Translations under genes and position numbers: made by a program
In this document: in pieces, positions 33,873 through 43,448 of the stretch
How the letters are laid out: every line of letters begins with the position of its first letter
Position numbering within the stretch: position 1 is the first letter of the stretch
Notes under the pieces: model-generated
Database searches by the model: none
Told to the model about the DNA's origin: nothing
The model's input: the letters and a program-made list of their open reading frames with translations, nothing else
Assembly: GCF_900163755.1 (NCBI RefSeq)
Contig: NZ_FUKI01000114.1
Location: forward strand, 1-43,973
Reading direction: 5' to 3'
Source of the DNA: Crenothrix polyspora
GTDB taxonomy: Bacteria; Pseudomonadota; Gammaproteobacteria; Methylococcales; Methylomonadaceae
DNA: 43,973 bases

Positions 33873-35213
33873 ATGTCTTCGAATAACAAAGTGATATGGA
33901 CAGAAGGCATGTTCCTTCAACCGGCCCATTTCCAACAACAAGACCGTTATTTTCAACATCGGTTGGAATCTCGTTGTGCTGGTTTACGGGTTTACCCTTT
34001 TGGCATCACCCGCCTTGAAATCAACCAAGAAGAACTCGGTTTGGGGCGGGGTAAATTTGCCCTTACCGCCTGCCAAGGCGTGTTCCCTGATGGCACGCCG
34101 TTTGCCATTCCAGACCACCATCCAGCGCCGATACCCATCGATATCCCTACCGATACCAAAGATCAACTGGTGTATTTATGTCTGCCCATTAGCCGAGTAA
34201 GCAACAAAGAAGTGGTTTGGCAGGGGCAAGAGGATGAATTAAGCCGTTATCAGATGCAAGAAATCACCGTTAAAGATTGCCATTCCCAATCCGCCCAAGA
34301 TGCCACCGTGCAAAGCGGCGATTTATGGACACGGCTTCGTTTATCGAATCAGCACCAAGATGCCTACGTTACCCTGGCAGTTGCCAAAATCAGGGAATGT
34401 AAACCCGATAAAAGCGTTATTTTAGATACGGAATTTATTCCAACCTGTTTGCATGTCAGTGCCTCCACCTTATTAACGGCTTACATTAAAGACATAGCCG
34501 GCCTGTTGCACCAGCGGGGCGAAACCCTGGCAGGACGTTTAGGTACGCCAGGAGCCAGCGGTGTCGCAGAAATTCGGGATTTTTTATTTTTGCAAATCAT
34601 CAACCGCTATGAACCGCTGTTTCACCATTTAACCTCTGTAGCCCAATTTCACCCAGAGCAACTGTTTAGCATTCTGGTGCAAATGGTGGGCGAATTGTCT
34701 ACCATCACCGAACCCAACCATCGGTTTAAGGCCTTACCAGTCTACCAGCACGAAGACCAAGGCAACAGTTTTAAGGCCGTTGTCCTGGCCTTACGCGAAG
34801 CCTTGAATTGGGTGCCGGAAGCACGGGCTATTCCCATTCCCTTGGAAGAGCGGCCTTATCAAATTCGTATCGGCACTATTTATGACCGCAATCTATTGCA
34901 ATCGGCCGAGTTTGTTTTAGCCGCCAAAGCCGATCTGGCTACCGAAACCATACGCAGTAACCTACCACGTCAGACAACCATTGCCACCAAGGAAAAATTG
35001 AGTGATTATGTCAATGCCCATGTGTTAGGTATTCGCTTAAATCCCCTGCCGGTAGCGCCAAGGCAGCTTCCTTTCCACAATGGCATGATTTATTTTGGCC
35101 TGGATAAAAATCATGCCCTATGGCAAGAGCTGGAAAAAAGCGGCACCATTGCCATGCACTTTTCCGGCGAATACCCAGGTCTTGAATTAGAATTTTGGGC
35201 AATTAGGCGGTAA
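33873..35213 (+). CDS. tssK: T6SS baseplate protein TssK
   Basis: This 446-residue protein begins with the diagnostic VIWTEGMFLQPAHFQQQDRY and continues with VYPFGITRLEIN, the FLFLQIINRYEPLFHHLTS helix, HPEQLFSILVQMVGEL, VLAAKADLATETI and LNPLPVAPRQLPFHNGMIYFGLD. TssK links the baseplate to the membrane complex. It is followed after 2 bp by tssL, indicating coupled translation. Confidence 0.96.
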   Translation: MSSNNKVIWTEGMFLQPAHFQQQDRYFQHRLESRCAGLRVYPFGITRLEINQEELGLGRGKFALTACQGVFPDGTPFAIPDHHPAPIPIDIPTDTKDQLVYLCLPISRVSNKEVVWQGQEDELSRYQMQEITVKDCHSQSAQDATVQSGDLWTRLRLSNQHQDAYVTLAVAKIRECKPDKSVILDTEFIPTCLHVSASTLLTAYIKDIAGLLHQRGETLAGRLGTPGASGVAEIRDFLFLQIINRYEPLFHHLTSVAQFHPEQLFSILVQMVGELSTITEPNHRFKALPVYQHEDQGNSFKAVVLALREALNWVPEARAIPIPLEERPYQIRIGTIYDRNLLQSAEFVLAAKADLATETIRSNLPRQTTIATKEKLSDYVNAHVLGIRLNPLPVAPRQLPFHNGMIYFGLDKNHALWQELEKSGTIAMHFSGEYPGLELEFWAIRR

Positions 35214-35215
35214 TT

Positions 35216-36520
35216 ATGATTCCAGATGACCCATTTGCGACTGACCCCGCAGACAATAAAACCATTATCCGGCCTATTCCCGGTGGCAGGGGTAAACAAC
35301 CGCCGCCCCCTCCCCCGCCGCCGAGTTCAAGTGCCGCCGTTTTTTCTGCCTCGCCGCCTAAACTGGGTAATTTAAACCCCTTGGAAAAAGCCGCTTCAGG
35401 TTTGTTGACCTTAATCACCAAGCTGAACAGTTCACAGTTCCACGCGGACCCTATGGGGCTTAAAAACAGAATTATCCAAGAAATTGAGCAATACCAGAAC
35501 GAAGCGCAAAAACAACAAATTGATCTGCAAACCATCGCCAACAGCCGCTATGTCTTATGTACCGCATTGGATGAAGCGGTGATTAACACCCCGTGGGGGC
35601 ACGAAAGTGGCTGGACGCAAAATAGCCTGCTAGCCATTTTCCATAATGAAGTCGATGGCGGCAAACGTTTCTTTGATTTATTAAAATCCTTGGGGCAGAA
35701 CCCCTTGCAAAATCGACAATTATTAGAATTGATGTACATTTGTCTGGCGTTAGGCTTTGAAGGCAATTACCGCTTGATTGACGGCGGCAAAAATAAACTG
35801 GCCAGCATACGGGAATGGCTGTACCAACTGTTGCAAAAAGAGCGTGGCATCACCGAACCCGTTCTCTCCCCCCACTGGCAAGGTGTCAGTGACCGCCGTC
35901 ACCGTTTGTTAAAATTCGTGCCGTTATGGGCATTCGCTGCGGTGGCGGCAGCTTTATTAGCGGCGATTTTTACTGCGTTTTTATTTGCGCTGAACAATGA
36001 CTCGGATCCGGTGTTTGAATCGCTCTTGTCCATCAAACCACCGTCTGCCGAAGTTGTGGAAGTAGAAGCACCGCCACCCGCCACAACGCCATCACAATTA
36101 ACGCTGTCCCTGTTACTGGCCGAGGATATTGGCCTTAAACATGTCGGTGTTAAAGAGCGTACGCAACGCAGTACCGTGACGATCCAAAGCGACAATTTAT
36201 TCAGCCCTGGAAGCAGTAGCGTCAATTCGGGCATTAATGACTTATTACACCGTATCGCCGAGGCGCTTAACCGTTTGCCAGGGCAAGTGGTGGTCACCGG
36301 CCACTCGGACAACACCCCTATTCGGAGTATCCGCTATCCTTCCAACTGGCATCTGTCCAAGGCACGGGCGGAAGCGGTGGCCGAGGTGCTAAAACAATCG
36401 CTCAGTCGCCCCGAACGGCTCATCACGGATGGTAAATCTGACCATGAACCGGTTGCCCCCAATAAAACCCCTGAAGGCAGAGCCAAAAACCGGCGGGTAA
36501 CAATCACCTTGCTGAAATAA
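35216..36520 (+). CDS. tssL: T6SS membrane protein TssL with C-terminal OmpA peptidoglycan-binding domain
   Basis: This is a 434-residue protein. The N-terminus carries a run of eight prolines (29-36). The DotU cytoplasmic domain (about 55-220) shows RYVLCTALDEAVINTPWG, FFDLLKSLGQNP and LELMYICLALGFEGNYRL. One transmembrane segment lies at about 234-259. The extended periplasmic part ends in an OmpA-like domain with VVVTGHSDNTPIRS, WHLSKARAEAVAEVL and GRAKNRRVTITL, which should bind peptidoglycan. This fused form means no separate TagL-type anchor is needed. Confidence 0.95.
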   Translation: MIPDDPFATDPADNKTIIRPIPGGRGKQPPPPPPPPSSSAAVFSASPPKLGNLNPLEKAASGLLTLITKLNSSQFHADPMGLKNRIIQEIEQYQNEAQKQQIDLQTIANSRYVLCTALDEAVINTPWGHESGWTQNSLLAIFHNEVDGGKRFFDLLKSLGQNPLQNRQLLELMYICLALGFEGNYRLIDGGKNKLASIREWLYQLLQKERGITEPVLSPHWQGVSDRRHRLLKFVPLWAFAAVAAALLAAIFTAFLFALNNDSDPVFESLLSIKPPSAEVVEVEAPPPATTPSQLTLSLLLAEDIGLKHVGVKERTQRSTVTIQSDNLFSPGSSSVNSGINDLLHRIAEALNRLPGQVVVTGHSDNTPIRSIRYPSNWHLSKARAEAVAEVLKQSLSRPERLITDGKSDHEPVAPNKTPEGRAKNRRVTITLLK

Positions 36521-36581
36521 AATCAACCCCGTTTTTGTAGGTAACAACTAGCCCCCAAAGCCCGTACAGGATTGAACACCG

Positions 36582-39500
36582 ATGAAACTTTTAAATTTTA
36601 TAAAACAACGCTGGTTTATTTCCTTACTTGGCATCATCGGCTTAAGCTTACTCATTTGGTACCTCGGGCCTTTGTTTGCTTTTAAAGATTATGAACCCTT
36701 AGGGCCAGAACTGCATCGCTTAGGGCTGATTGCCGCTATCGCCGTTATTTGGTTACTGATACAAATAGTGCGTTATGTTAAGGCCAAACAACAAAACAAT
36801 CAGGTGCTGGCAGGGCTGGTCAGTCCAAGCCAAGCCCTAAACCCCGATGAACAAGCCAGCCAAGAAGAACTGCTCACCCTGCAAGAACGCCTGCAAGAAG
36901 CCTTGGCCACCTTAAAAAAAGCCCGTTTGGGCGGCAGTTCTGGACGGCAGTTTTTATACCAATTGCCTTGGTATATCATCATTGGGCCGCCGGGCTCAGG
37001 CAAGTCCACCCTGCTAAAAAACTCCGACCTGAAATTTCCCTTATCAGACCAATACGGTAAAGATGCGATTAGGGGTATCGGCGGTACCCGCAATTGTGAT
37101 TGGTGGTTTACCGATGAAGCGGTGCTCTTGGACACAGCCGGTCGTTATGCCACGCAAGACAGCCACAAAACCGTTGACCAAAGTGCCTGGTTGGGTTTTC
37201 TCGACCTGTTAAAAAAATACCGCGCCAGACGACCCATCAACGGCGTGATTGTGGCTATCAGTATTAAAGAATTATTGGAGCAAACCCCAACCGAACAACA
37301 AGCCCACGCCAAAGCCATCCGTAAACGCCTGCAAGAGCTGCACGAAAAATTCAATATGCGCTTTCCGGTGTATTTGGTGTTTACCAAATGTGACCTGCTC
37401 GCAGGGTTTATGGAATATTTCGATGACCTTGACCGTGACAAACGCGGGCAAGTATGGGGACTCACTTTCCCGCTGGATGACAACAGCGCGGCCAATACTG
37501 TCAATATTGACCAATTCAGCGCCGAGTTTGACCTACTCGCACAACGTCTACAAGCCCAGCTCATTGACAAATTAGAACGTGAACGCGGCGGCGAGCGGCG
37601 TAATTTTATTTATACCTTCCCGCAACAATACGGCACGCTGCGCGATTTGACCCAAGGCTTTATTAACGAAACTTTCCAAGCCAACCGCTATGAGCACCGT
37701 ATTATGTTACGTGGCGTATATTTTACCAGCGCCACCCAAGAAGGCTCGCCCATAGACCGCATCATGGGAGCTTTGGCCAACAGTTTCGGTCTGAACCGGC
37801 AAAATCTGGCTAACCAAAACAACCAGAACAAAAGTTTTTTTATCAACCGGCTGCTATCCGACATTATTTTTGCCGAATCCGGTTTAGCCGGTGCCAACCT
37901 TAAGCTGGAACAAAAACGCGCATGGCTACAACGGGGCGCTTTTTTCTCCGTTATTGCACTGACCACCTTGGCCACGCTGCTGTGGCTGGCCAGTTATGCC
38001 AAAAACAAGTCTTATATTCAAGAGGTAGAGAAGCAAGCCCAGGCTCTACAACAGGATGTCAGCAAGGTCAACACCCGCCTAGCGGATGTATTACCGCTGT
38101 TGCCCTTGCTGGAAAAGGCGCGTTCCATCCCAGGCGGTTATGCCGACCGACAACAAGGTGGCTGGAACTTTGATCTTGGCTTGTCACAACGCGACAAACT
38201 GGGCGATGCCGCCGAGTCGTTATACCGTAAGTTGCTCAAAGATTTATTTCTCGAACGCTTGATGTCGCACATTGAACAGCAACTGCAAAACAATGCCAAC
38301 AACAGCGACTACCTCTACGAAGCCCTGAAAGTGTATTTAATGTTGAATGACAGCGACCATTACAACGCCAATACCTTCAGTGATTGGGTCAGCAAGGATT
38401 GGCAACATAACCTCCCTGCCAATGTCAGCAATGAGCAACGTAAAGCCTTGGCTGAACATTTAAGCACGTTGTTAGAAACCCAACCCACACCCTTACCCAG
38501 ACCGTTAAGCGCCAACTTGATACAACAAACCCGCAGCATCTTAGCCGGTACCCCGCAAGCGGAAAGAGCCTATGCCCGTTTAAAATTGGAACTGGCCGAT
38601 GCTGACAGCCCAGGTTTCACCGTGAGCGAGAGTGCTGGCCGCGATGCTTTATTGGTACTGGCCAGCAAAAAAGGCGACCCTTTAACCCAAAGCATCCCCA
38701 CTTTTTTTACCTGCGCCGGTTACCAGGATGGTTTTTTACAGAACTATGCGCGTATTGTTAGCCAACAGGCTGGCGATAATTGGATTATCGGCAGCGGGCA
38801 AAAAACCGAATTCAGTGATATCGAACTGAAAGCCTTGAAAGAAAGCGTGTCACGCTTGTATTTTGAGGATTATATTAAGCGCTGGGATAGCCTACTGGCC
38901 GACATCCAGCTGAAGCCCTTTACCAACCAAGGGCAAATGGTGGAACTCTTGGGTGTTGTCGCCAGCGAAAGTTCGCCCTTAAAACTGTTTTTACAGGCGG
39001 TTGATCGGGAAACCAGTTTTGCTTGCTTAGCCGACAAGGAAAAATCGTTACTGGGCAAAGCCGACAAAACCCTCAACACCGCCAAATCCGCGCTCGATAA
39101 AATCATGAGTTCCACGCCGGAAGCACAGCAAACCACCGCCCCGCAAATTACCACCAACTTGGTGACACAACACTTTAAAGACCTGCACGACTTGGTGCAA
39201 GGCAAAGACAATGCCGCCTCGGCGCTTGACCGCTCACTGTCCAGCCTGAATGAGTTGTATGTTTACCTGAACTCGTTGGCCCATGCCAGCGGGGAAGAAT
39301 TGGTGTTGGAGCAGCGTAAGCAAGTCGTACAGATTATTGATAAAGTTAAGCTGGAAGGCAAACGCAACCGCTTTCCTTTACTCAATAACATGATGGCCGA
39401 TGTCGCCGATGGCAGTAACAGCTTAGTCAGCAATAATGTGCAAAAACACTTGAATGACCGCTGGCAAGCGGAAGTTGTGCCATTTTGCCAAAAAGCCATC

Positions 39501-40139
39501 AATGGCCTGTATCCTATCGCCAACAATGCACGGGAAATCACCTACGAAGATTTTACTTACTTTTTTGGCCCTGACGGTATCATGGATGCTTTCTTTAAAA
39601 AATATTTGACCGCTTCAGTAGAAAAATCAGGCCCGACCTGGCATTGGCAAAGCAATGGCGAAGCCGGTTCCGGTATCTCGGCCGCGTCTTTAAAGCAATT
39701 CCAAATTGCCGATACCATTAAAAATGTATTTTTTCGTATGGGCAAAGCGCCTACCGTCAGCTTTAAGCTGAAACCTTTATCGATGAGTTCCAGCATAGAG
39801 CAATTTATGCTCGATGTGGACGGCCAGGTGCTTACTTACGCACACGGCCCCATACAACCGATGGACATGAAATGGCCTGGGCCTAACAACTCAGGGCAAG
39901 TCAGAATCGAGCTGTTGCCACCGCAAGAAGGTAACTCTGGCCTGTCTAAAGAAGGGTCTTGGGCTTTGTTCCGCTTGTTTGAACAAGCCAAAATGGCCAG
40001 AACGTCCAATCCCAGCGTGTTTTTCGTCACTTTTAATTTACAAGGGCGCGAAGCCAAATTTGAATTGAATGCCAATAGTGCTATCAATCCTTTCCAATTA
40101 TCCGACCTACAGGCTTTTAGATGCCTACCGAACCTATAA
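36582..40139 (+). CDS. tssM: T6SS inner-membrane protein TssM (IcmF)
   Basis: This is a 1185-residue protein. Two transmembrane segments lie near the N-terminus (about 13-33 and 48-66) and a third at about 450-470. The cytoplasmic GTPase-like domain has an intact Walker A, GPPGSGKS (135-142), plus LLDTAGRY and VFTKCDLL. The large periplasmic region carries IcmF-related domains and ends with FVTFNLQGREAKFELNANSAINPF and LQAFRCLPNL. It spans the envelope and contacts TssJ and TssL. The 3' end overlaps tagF by 19 bp. Confidence 0.97.
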   Translation: MKLLNFIKQRWFISLLGIIGLSLLIWYLGPLFAFKDYEPLGPELHRLGLIAAIAVIWLLIQIVRYVKAKQQNNQVLAGLVSPSQALNPDEQASQEELLTLQERLQEALATLKKARLGGSSGRQFLYQLPWYIIIGPPGSGKSTLLKNSDLKFPLSDQYGKDAIRGIGGTRNCDWWFTDEAVLLDTAGRYATQDSHKTVDQSAWLGFLDLLKKYRARRPINGVIVAISIKELLEQTPTEQQAHAKAIRKRLQELHEKFNMRFPVYLVFTKCDLLAGFMEYFDDLDRDKRGQVWGLTFPLDDNSAANTVNIDQFSAEFDLLAQRLQAQLIDKLERERGGERRNFIYTFPQQYGTLRDLTQGFINETFQANRYEHRIMLRGVYFTSATQEGSPIDRIMGALANSFGLNRQNLANQNNQNKSFFINRLLSDIIFAESGLAGANLKLEQKRAWLQRGAFFSVIALTTLATLLWLASYAKNKSYIQEVEKQAQALQQDVSKVNTRLADVLPLLPLLEKARSIPGGYADRQQGGWNFDLGLSQRDKLGDAAESLYRKLLKDLFLERLMSHIEQQLQNNANNSDYLYEALKVYLMLNDSDHYNANTFSDWVSKDWQHNLPANVSNEQRKALAEHLSTLLETQPTPLPRPLSANLIQQTRSILAGTPQAERAYARLKLELADADSPGFTVSESAGRDALLVLASKKGDPLTQSIPTFFTCAGYQDGFLQNYARIVSQQAGDNWIIGSGQKTEFSDIELKALKESVSRLYFEDYIKRWDSLLADIQLKPFTNQGQMVELLGVVASESSPLKLFLQAVDRETSFACLADKEKSLLGKADKTLNTAKSALDKIMSSTPEAQQTTAPQITTNLVTQHFKDLHDLVQGKDNAASALDRSLSSLNELYVYLNSLAHASGEELVLEQRKQVVQIIDKVKLEGKRNRFPLLNNMMADVADGSNSLVSNNVQKHLNDRWQAEVVPFCQKAINGLYPIANNAREITYEDFTYFFGPDGIMDAFFKKYLTASVEKSGPTWHWQSNGEAGSGISAASLKQFQIADTIKNVFFRMGKAPTVSFKLKPLSMSSSIEQFMLDVDGQVLTYAHGPIQPMDMKWPGPNNSGQVRIELLPPQEGNSGLSKEGSWALFRLFEQAKMARTSNPSVFFVTFNLQGREAKFELNANSAINPFQLSDLQAFRCLPNL

Positions 40140-40900
40140 CCAATACTTTGGGCTACTACGGCAAAGTCCCCACCCAAGGGGATTTTATCAGCAAGGGCTT
40201 ACCCCGTAGCTTTATTGAACCGTGGGACATTTGGTTGCAAGAAGCCATTTTTACCAGTCAACGGCAATTGGGACAGCAATGGTTAGGGTATTATTTAACC
40301 AGCCCTATCTACCATTTCGTGTTATCGCCCGGTATTTGCGGCGACAGCGGCTGGTTAGGTGTGGTAATACCCAGTGTCGATAAAATTGGCCGTTATTATC
40401 CGATGACGATTAGCTTGATGATCGATGCCAGCATTAACCCTTTTGTCACCCTACAAAAGCAACAATGGTTTACCCGTTTGGAACAATTGGCGCTGTCTTG
40501 CTTACATGAGAATTACAGTCTTGATGTGTTTAATCAAGCCATAGAGCAATTACAGCAAGAACCGATTGGCCATTTCGTCAATACCCCCTCCTCCATGCAA
40601 AAACTTTACAGCCAAACTTACCATTCGGCCTGGCATTTATCCATTAATGGGGAAGACCGCTTGACCGGACTGTTTGCTTCTATGCTGGACAGTGTGCTGA
40701 AAGAACAATGCTTCGCCTATAGTTTATGGTTAACCCAAGGCTCGGAAGTTGTGCAGCCTTCGTTTTTATTTGCTGAAGGCTTACCCCCGTTTGAGGGGAT
40801 GGCCGCCCTATTTGATGGCAATTGGCAACAATGGGGTTGGCAAGACAACCGTTATCCTATGCTACGGGGATCAAACAATGGCACTGACACACCCCCCTAA
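40121..40900 (+). CDS. tagF: T6SS post-translational regulator TagF (ImpM)
   Basis: This 259-residue protein has the ImpM signature: LGYYGKVPTQGDFISKGLPRSFIEPWDIWLQ (residues 10-40), PIYHFVLSPGICGDSGWLGVVIPSVDKIGRYYPMTI, then HSAWHLS and the C-terminal FDGNWQQWGW. In Pseudomonas, TagF represses the T6SS independently of phosphorylation. It overlaps tssM by 19 bp at its start and pppA by 23 bp at its end, so the three are tightly coupled. Confidence 0.94.
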   Translation: MPTEPITNTLGYYGKVPTQGDFISKGLPRSFIEPWDIWLQEAIFTSQRQLGQQWLGYYLTSPIYHFVLSPGICGDSGWLGVVIPSVDKIGRYYPMTISLMIDASINPFVTLQKQQWFTRLEQLALSCLHENYSLDVFNQAIEQLQQEPIGHFVNTPSSMQKLYSQTYHSAWHLSINGEDRLTGLFASMLDSVLKEQCFAYSLWLTQGSEVVQPSFLFAEGLPPFEGMAALFDGNWQQWGWQDNRYPMLRGSNNGTDTPP

Positions 40901-41621
40901 ATTCGCCTGGACATCCTTCGCAACAACTCATATTGGCAAGGTTCGTAAAATCAACCAGGATGCTTATGTCAATTTACCGGATAATCGGCTGTGGGCGGTG
41001 GCCGACGGCATGGGTGGCCATGAAGCCGGTGAATTTGCCAGCGCGGCTATCGTCAATGCTTTAAGCCAATTACAGCCGGGCAAAACGCTAGGTGGCACCG
41101 TTAACGCTATTTACGCCCAGTTGAACAGTGTTAACCGTGAACTGGTCGATATGGCCTCGGCCATGGGTAACCATGCCGTTATTGGCAGTACAGTGGCTAT
41201 TTTGTTGGCGCAACGACAACATTTTATTTGCTTATGGTCCGGTGACAGCCGAATTTATCTCTTACGTAAAGGCCAATTAAAACAGTTGTCCCGCGACCAT
41301 AACTACGCCTCCAAACTGCTGAACGACGGTTACGATTTGGAGCAGGCCAATAATCAGTTATTTTCACAATCGCTTATCCATGCCACGGGTGTAGAATTGG
41401 AGCTGTATCTAGAAGCCCAAATGCAAGAACTACAGTCCGGCGATAAATTTTTACTGTGCAGCGATGGCTTAACCAAAGAAGTCTCAGATGCGGACATTGA
41501 ATCAGTACTAAACACACAGGCATTGGAGCAAGCCGTGGCACAACTTTTGCTGCAAACATTAACGGCAGGGGCACGCGACAATGTCACTATTGTGGCCGTT
41601 GAAACCTCACTTATCGCTTAG
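40878..41621 (+). CDS. pppA: PP2C-type protein phosphatase PppA
   Basis: This is a 247-residue protein. PP2C motifs are complete: RKINQDAY, WAVADGMGGHEAGEFAS (metal-binding Asp-Gly), GSTVAILL, LWSGDSRIYLLR, LSRDHNYAS, LLCSDGLTKEVSD and ARDNVTIV. It should dephosphorylate the PpkA target and switch secretion off. I chose ATG 40878 (MALTHPPKF), which overlaps tagF by 23 bp; a longer frame from 40749 only adds sequence antisense in character to the family. Last gene of the rightward operon. Confidence 0.94.
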   Translation: MALTHPPKFAWTSFATTHIGKVRKINQDAYVNLPDNRLWAVADGMGGHEAGEFASAAIVNALSQLQPGKTLGGTVNAIYAQLNSVNRELVDMASAMGNHAVIGSTVAILLAQRQHFICLWSGDSRIYLLRKGQLKQLSRDHNYASKLLNDGYDLEQANNQLFSQSLIHATGVELELYLEAQMQELQSGDKFLLCSDGLTKEVSDADIESVLNTQALEQAVAQLLLQTLTAGARDNVTIVAVETSLIA

Positions 41622-41625
41622 GCAT

Positions 41626-41702
41626 GAAATAACTTGAACAACTTAAACGCCACCACCGTTCGTGCTGAGCCTGTCGAAGCATGAACTTGCTCAAGTTATT
41701 TC
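41626..41702. terminator. Nested inverted repeat after pppA, likely transcription end
   Basis: Arms GAAATAACTTGA (41626-41637) and TCAAGTTATTTC (41691-41702) pair perfectly and begin 5 bp after the pppA stop. Inside lies a copy of the GTTCGTGCT / AGCATGAAC palindrome (41658-41686), related to the element at 25508-25580. A strong cruciform or long RNA stem could form and would separate the T6SS operon from the rep gene. Confidence 0.5.
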
Positions 41703-42026
41703 GTGCGCCTTCCTTAATGTCTATTTATCCGCACCATTAGAGTAACATAATGTGTCTACACTAAACCGGACAAACTCTTTAAAATATTTGAAAAGAAGAT
41801 AACCACTCAATGTGACATAATGCTATACGAAATATATAAATATAGAATTACTCTATTAATTTAGTGTAAAACATATCTTGGGTAATAGTGTAAAAATAAC
41901 CAAAATCCTTAGATAGTTACATTGCATTTTTTATTAAAAATTTATCTTTAGGCGTGTAAAATATGGTTAGTTTACTCTGTTCTCCAGTCTTAATACCTAC
42001 CAAAAAATAGACAGGAGAAGCATAGC
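41703..42026 (+). promoter_or_regulatory. Gene-free AT-rich region upstream of rep
   Basis: This 324-bp stretch has no gene and is strongly AT-rich. AGTGTAAAA occurs at 41863-41871 and 41887-41895, and GTGTAAAA again at 41954-41961. The last overlaps a TAAAAT that could serve as a -10, with a poor -35. Such repeats could bind Rep or another autoregulator. No copy of the downstream iteron is present here. AGGAG lies about 10 nt before the rep ATG. Confidence 0.4.
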
Positions 42027-43139
42027 ATGAACGACAAAGCCAATATTCCCTTAAAAAAACAACTTATTCCACCCAAACCGGAAGATTTCAGTTCACGCCA
42101 AATGGATCTGTTCCTTAGTTTACTGTGCAACACAGAAGCAGAACGAGATTCCCTCTCCAATGCCTTTGACTTATGGGACAGTATCCCGCGTTATGTGGTA
42201 TCACGACAACAACAAGAAAAATGGCGTAAAGCAAGAATGTTTCCGCTACTCTATGAAATTCCATTTCATTATCGAGGTCGGAAACTCACAGCAAGCATTC
42301 AACCAGCAGCGATAAAAGGCAAAGACGGCATCGTCAAAGCTTATTTTCCAAGTGCAAATGAAGAACTAATAGAAGATGTGTTACGAAAAATCGCTGCCGT
42401 CCAAAACAATGGTTATTACAACCCAAAAGAACAGCGTGGTGGTGTGGTTTTCACACTACACATGATACGCAAAGAGCTGGAAAAACGCGGGCATGGGCGC
42501 ACCTACAATGAAATCAACCTTAGCCTTGAAATAATGGCTCGTTCTGTCATCGTCACAAGCATGGCAGACGGAAAAGAGGGTGAGTTCACCAGCAACAGCC
42601 TTTATCTAAATAACTTATTTCGGGCAACAAAAAGCAAACTGGCAGAAGACCCAGAAGCTAAATGGTTTGCTGATTTTCACCCTTTTGCCAGCCGATCTTT
42701 TGATGAATTAACTTACCGACAATTTAACTATGCCAGGCTTATGAGCCATAAAAGCCAATTAGCTCGCTGGCTTAACAAAGTTTTAAGCCTAAAATATATC
42801 AATGCCAGCTTCATGCATCCATTCGAAATGCGACTTTCCACCATCACCCGAGACAGCGGATTATTATCAGGATATGGCCGACTTCGTGATGCTGTGGCGG
42901 CCGTAGACTCAGCCTTCGAAGAGTTATTCGCCAGCAAACCGCCCCTATTAGGCAAGCATCCCAATAAAAATACAATTCAAGGCCAACGTGGCAAGATTCT
43001 GGACGTAATTTACACACTGCATCCCTCTATTGAGTTCGTAAAGGAAATGAAAGCTGCTAGCAAACGTCGTGAAATGGCCGAAGACAGCCTTAAACTTGTA
43101 AGCGATTCAGACATGATCTGTAAAGAACAGGGAGTATAG
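42027..43139 (+). CDS. Plasmid replication initiator (Rep) protein
   Basis: This is a 370-residue soluble protein. I recognise conserved blocks of a family of iteron-plasmid initiators: FDLWDSIPRYVVSRQQQEKWRKAR, YFPSANEELIEDVLRKIAA, GGVVFTLHMIRKELEKRGHGRTYNEINLSLEIM, DELTYRQFNYARLMSHKSQLARWLNKVLSLKY and GKILDVIYTLHPSIEFVKEMKAASKRRE. Tandem winged-helix DNA-binding domains are expected. The stop codon (43137-43139) lies inside the first iteron, so the last residues EQGV are encoded by the repeat. It should bind the nine iterons directly downstream and open the origin. Part of a plasmid or chromid, unless this is an integrated copy. Confidence 0.88.
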   Translation: MNDKANIPLKKQLIPPKPEDFSSRQMDLFLSLLCNTEAERDSLSNAFDLWDSIPRYVVSRQQQEKWRKARMFPLLYEIPFHYRGRKLTASIQPAAIKGKDGIVKAYFPSANEELIEDVLRKIAAVQNNGYYNPKEQRGGVVFTLHMIRKELEKRGHGRTYNEINLSLEIMARSVIVTSMADGKEGEFTSNSLYLNNLFRATKSKLAEDPEAKWFADFHPFASRSFDELTYRQFNYARLMSHKSQLARWLNKVLSLKYINASFMHPFEMRLSTITRDSGLLSGYGRLRDAVAAVDSAFEELFASKPPLLGKHPNKNTIQGQRGKILDVIYTLHPSIEFVKEMKAASKRREMAEDSLKLVSDSDMICKEQGV

Positions 43140-43448
43140 GTCGCGGGTCGCAGGGAGTATAGGTCGCGGATCCGACTAAAATACAGGGAGTATAGGTCGC
43201 GGGTCGCAGGGAGTATAGGTCGCGGATAGGTTTTTCACCTCTAAAATACCTAAAAAAACAGCACAGAACAGGGAGTATAGGTCGCGGGTCACCAAAAATA
43301 CAGGGAGTATAGGTCGCGGGTCACCAAAAATACAGGGAGTATAGGTCGCGGGTCAAGTTTTAAACAACAAAAGCAAATTACTAAAATACCAAAACAATAC
43401 AAAAACAGGGAGTATAGGTCGCGAGTGAGGGAGTATAGGTCGCGGGTC
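43130..43448 (+). repeat. Nine iterons, candidate plasmid origin (oriV)
   Basis: Direct repeats of GGGAGTATAGGTCGCGGGTC start at 43130, 43153, 43186, 43209, 43271, 43303, 43335, 43408 and 43429. The first 16 bases are identical in all except that copy 8 differs from base 17 (GAGTG-type end) and copies 2 and 4 end GGATC and GGATA. Start-to-start distances are 23, 33, 23, 62, 32, 32, 73 and 21 bp, near whole helical turns, so Rep would bind one face of the DNA. Confidence 0.93.

Noticed and set aside
40749-40877. Upstream extension of the PP2C phosphatase frame
   Set aside because: It is out of frame with tagF, unlike any PP2C N-terminus, and ATG 40878 gives the normal start just before RKINQDAY.
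43130-43448. Regular repeats that could suggest a CRISPR array
   Set aside because: Spacers are of unequal length (1-53 bp), partly similar to each other, and the repeat is not palindromic; the Rep gene next door makes iterons the right reading.
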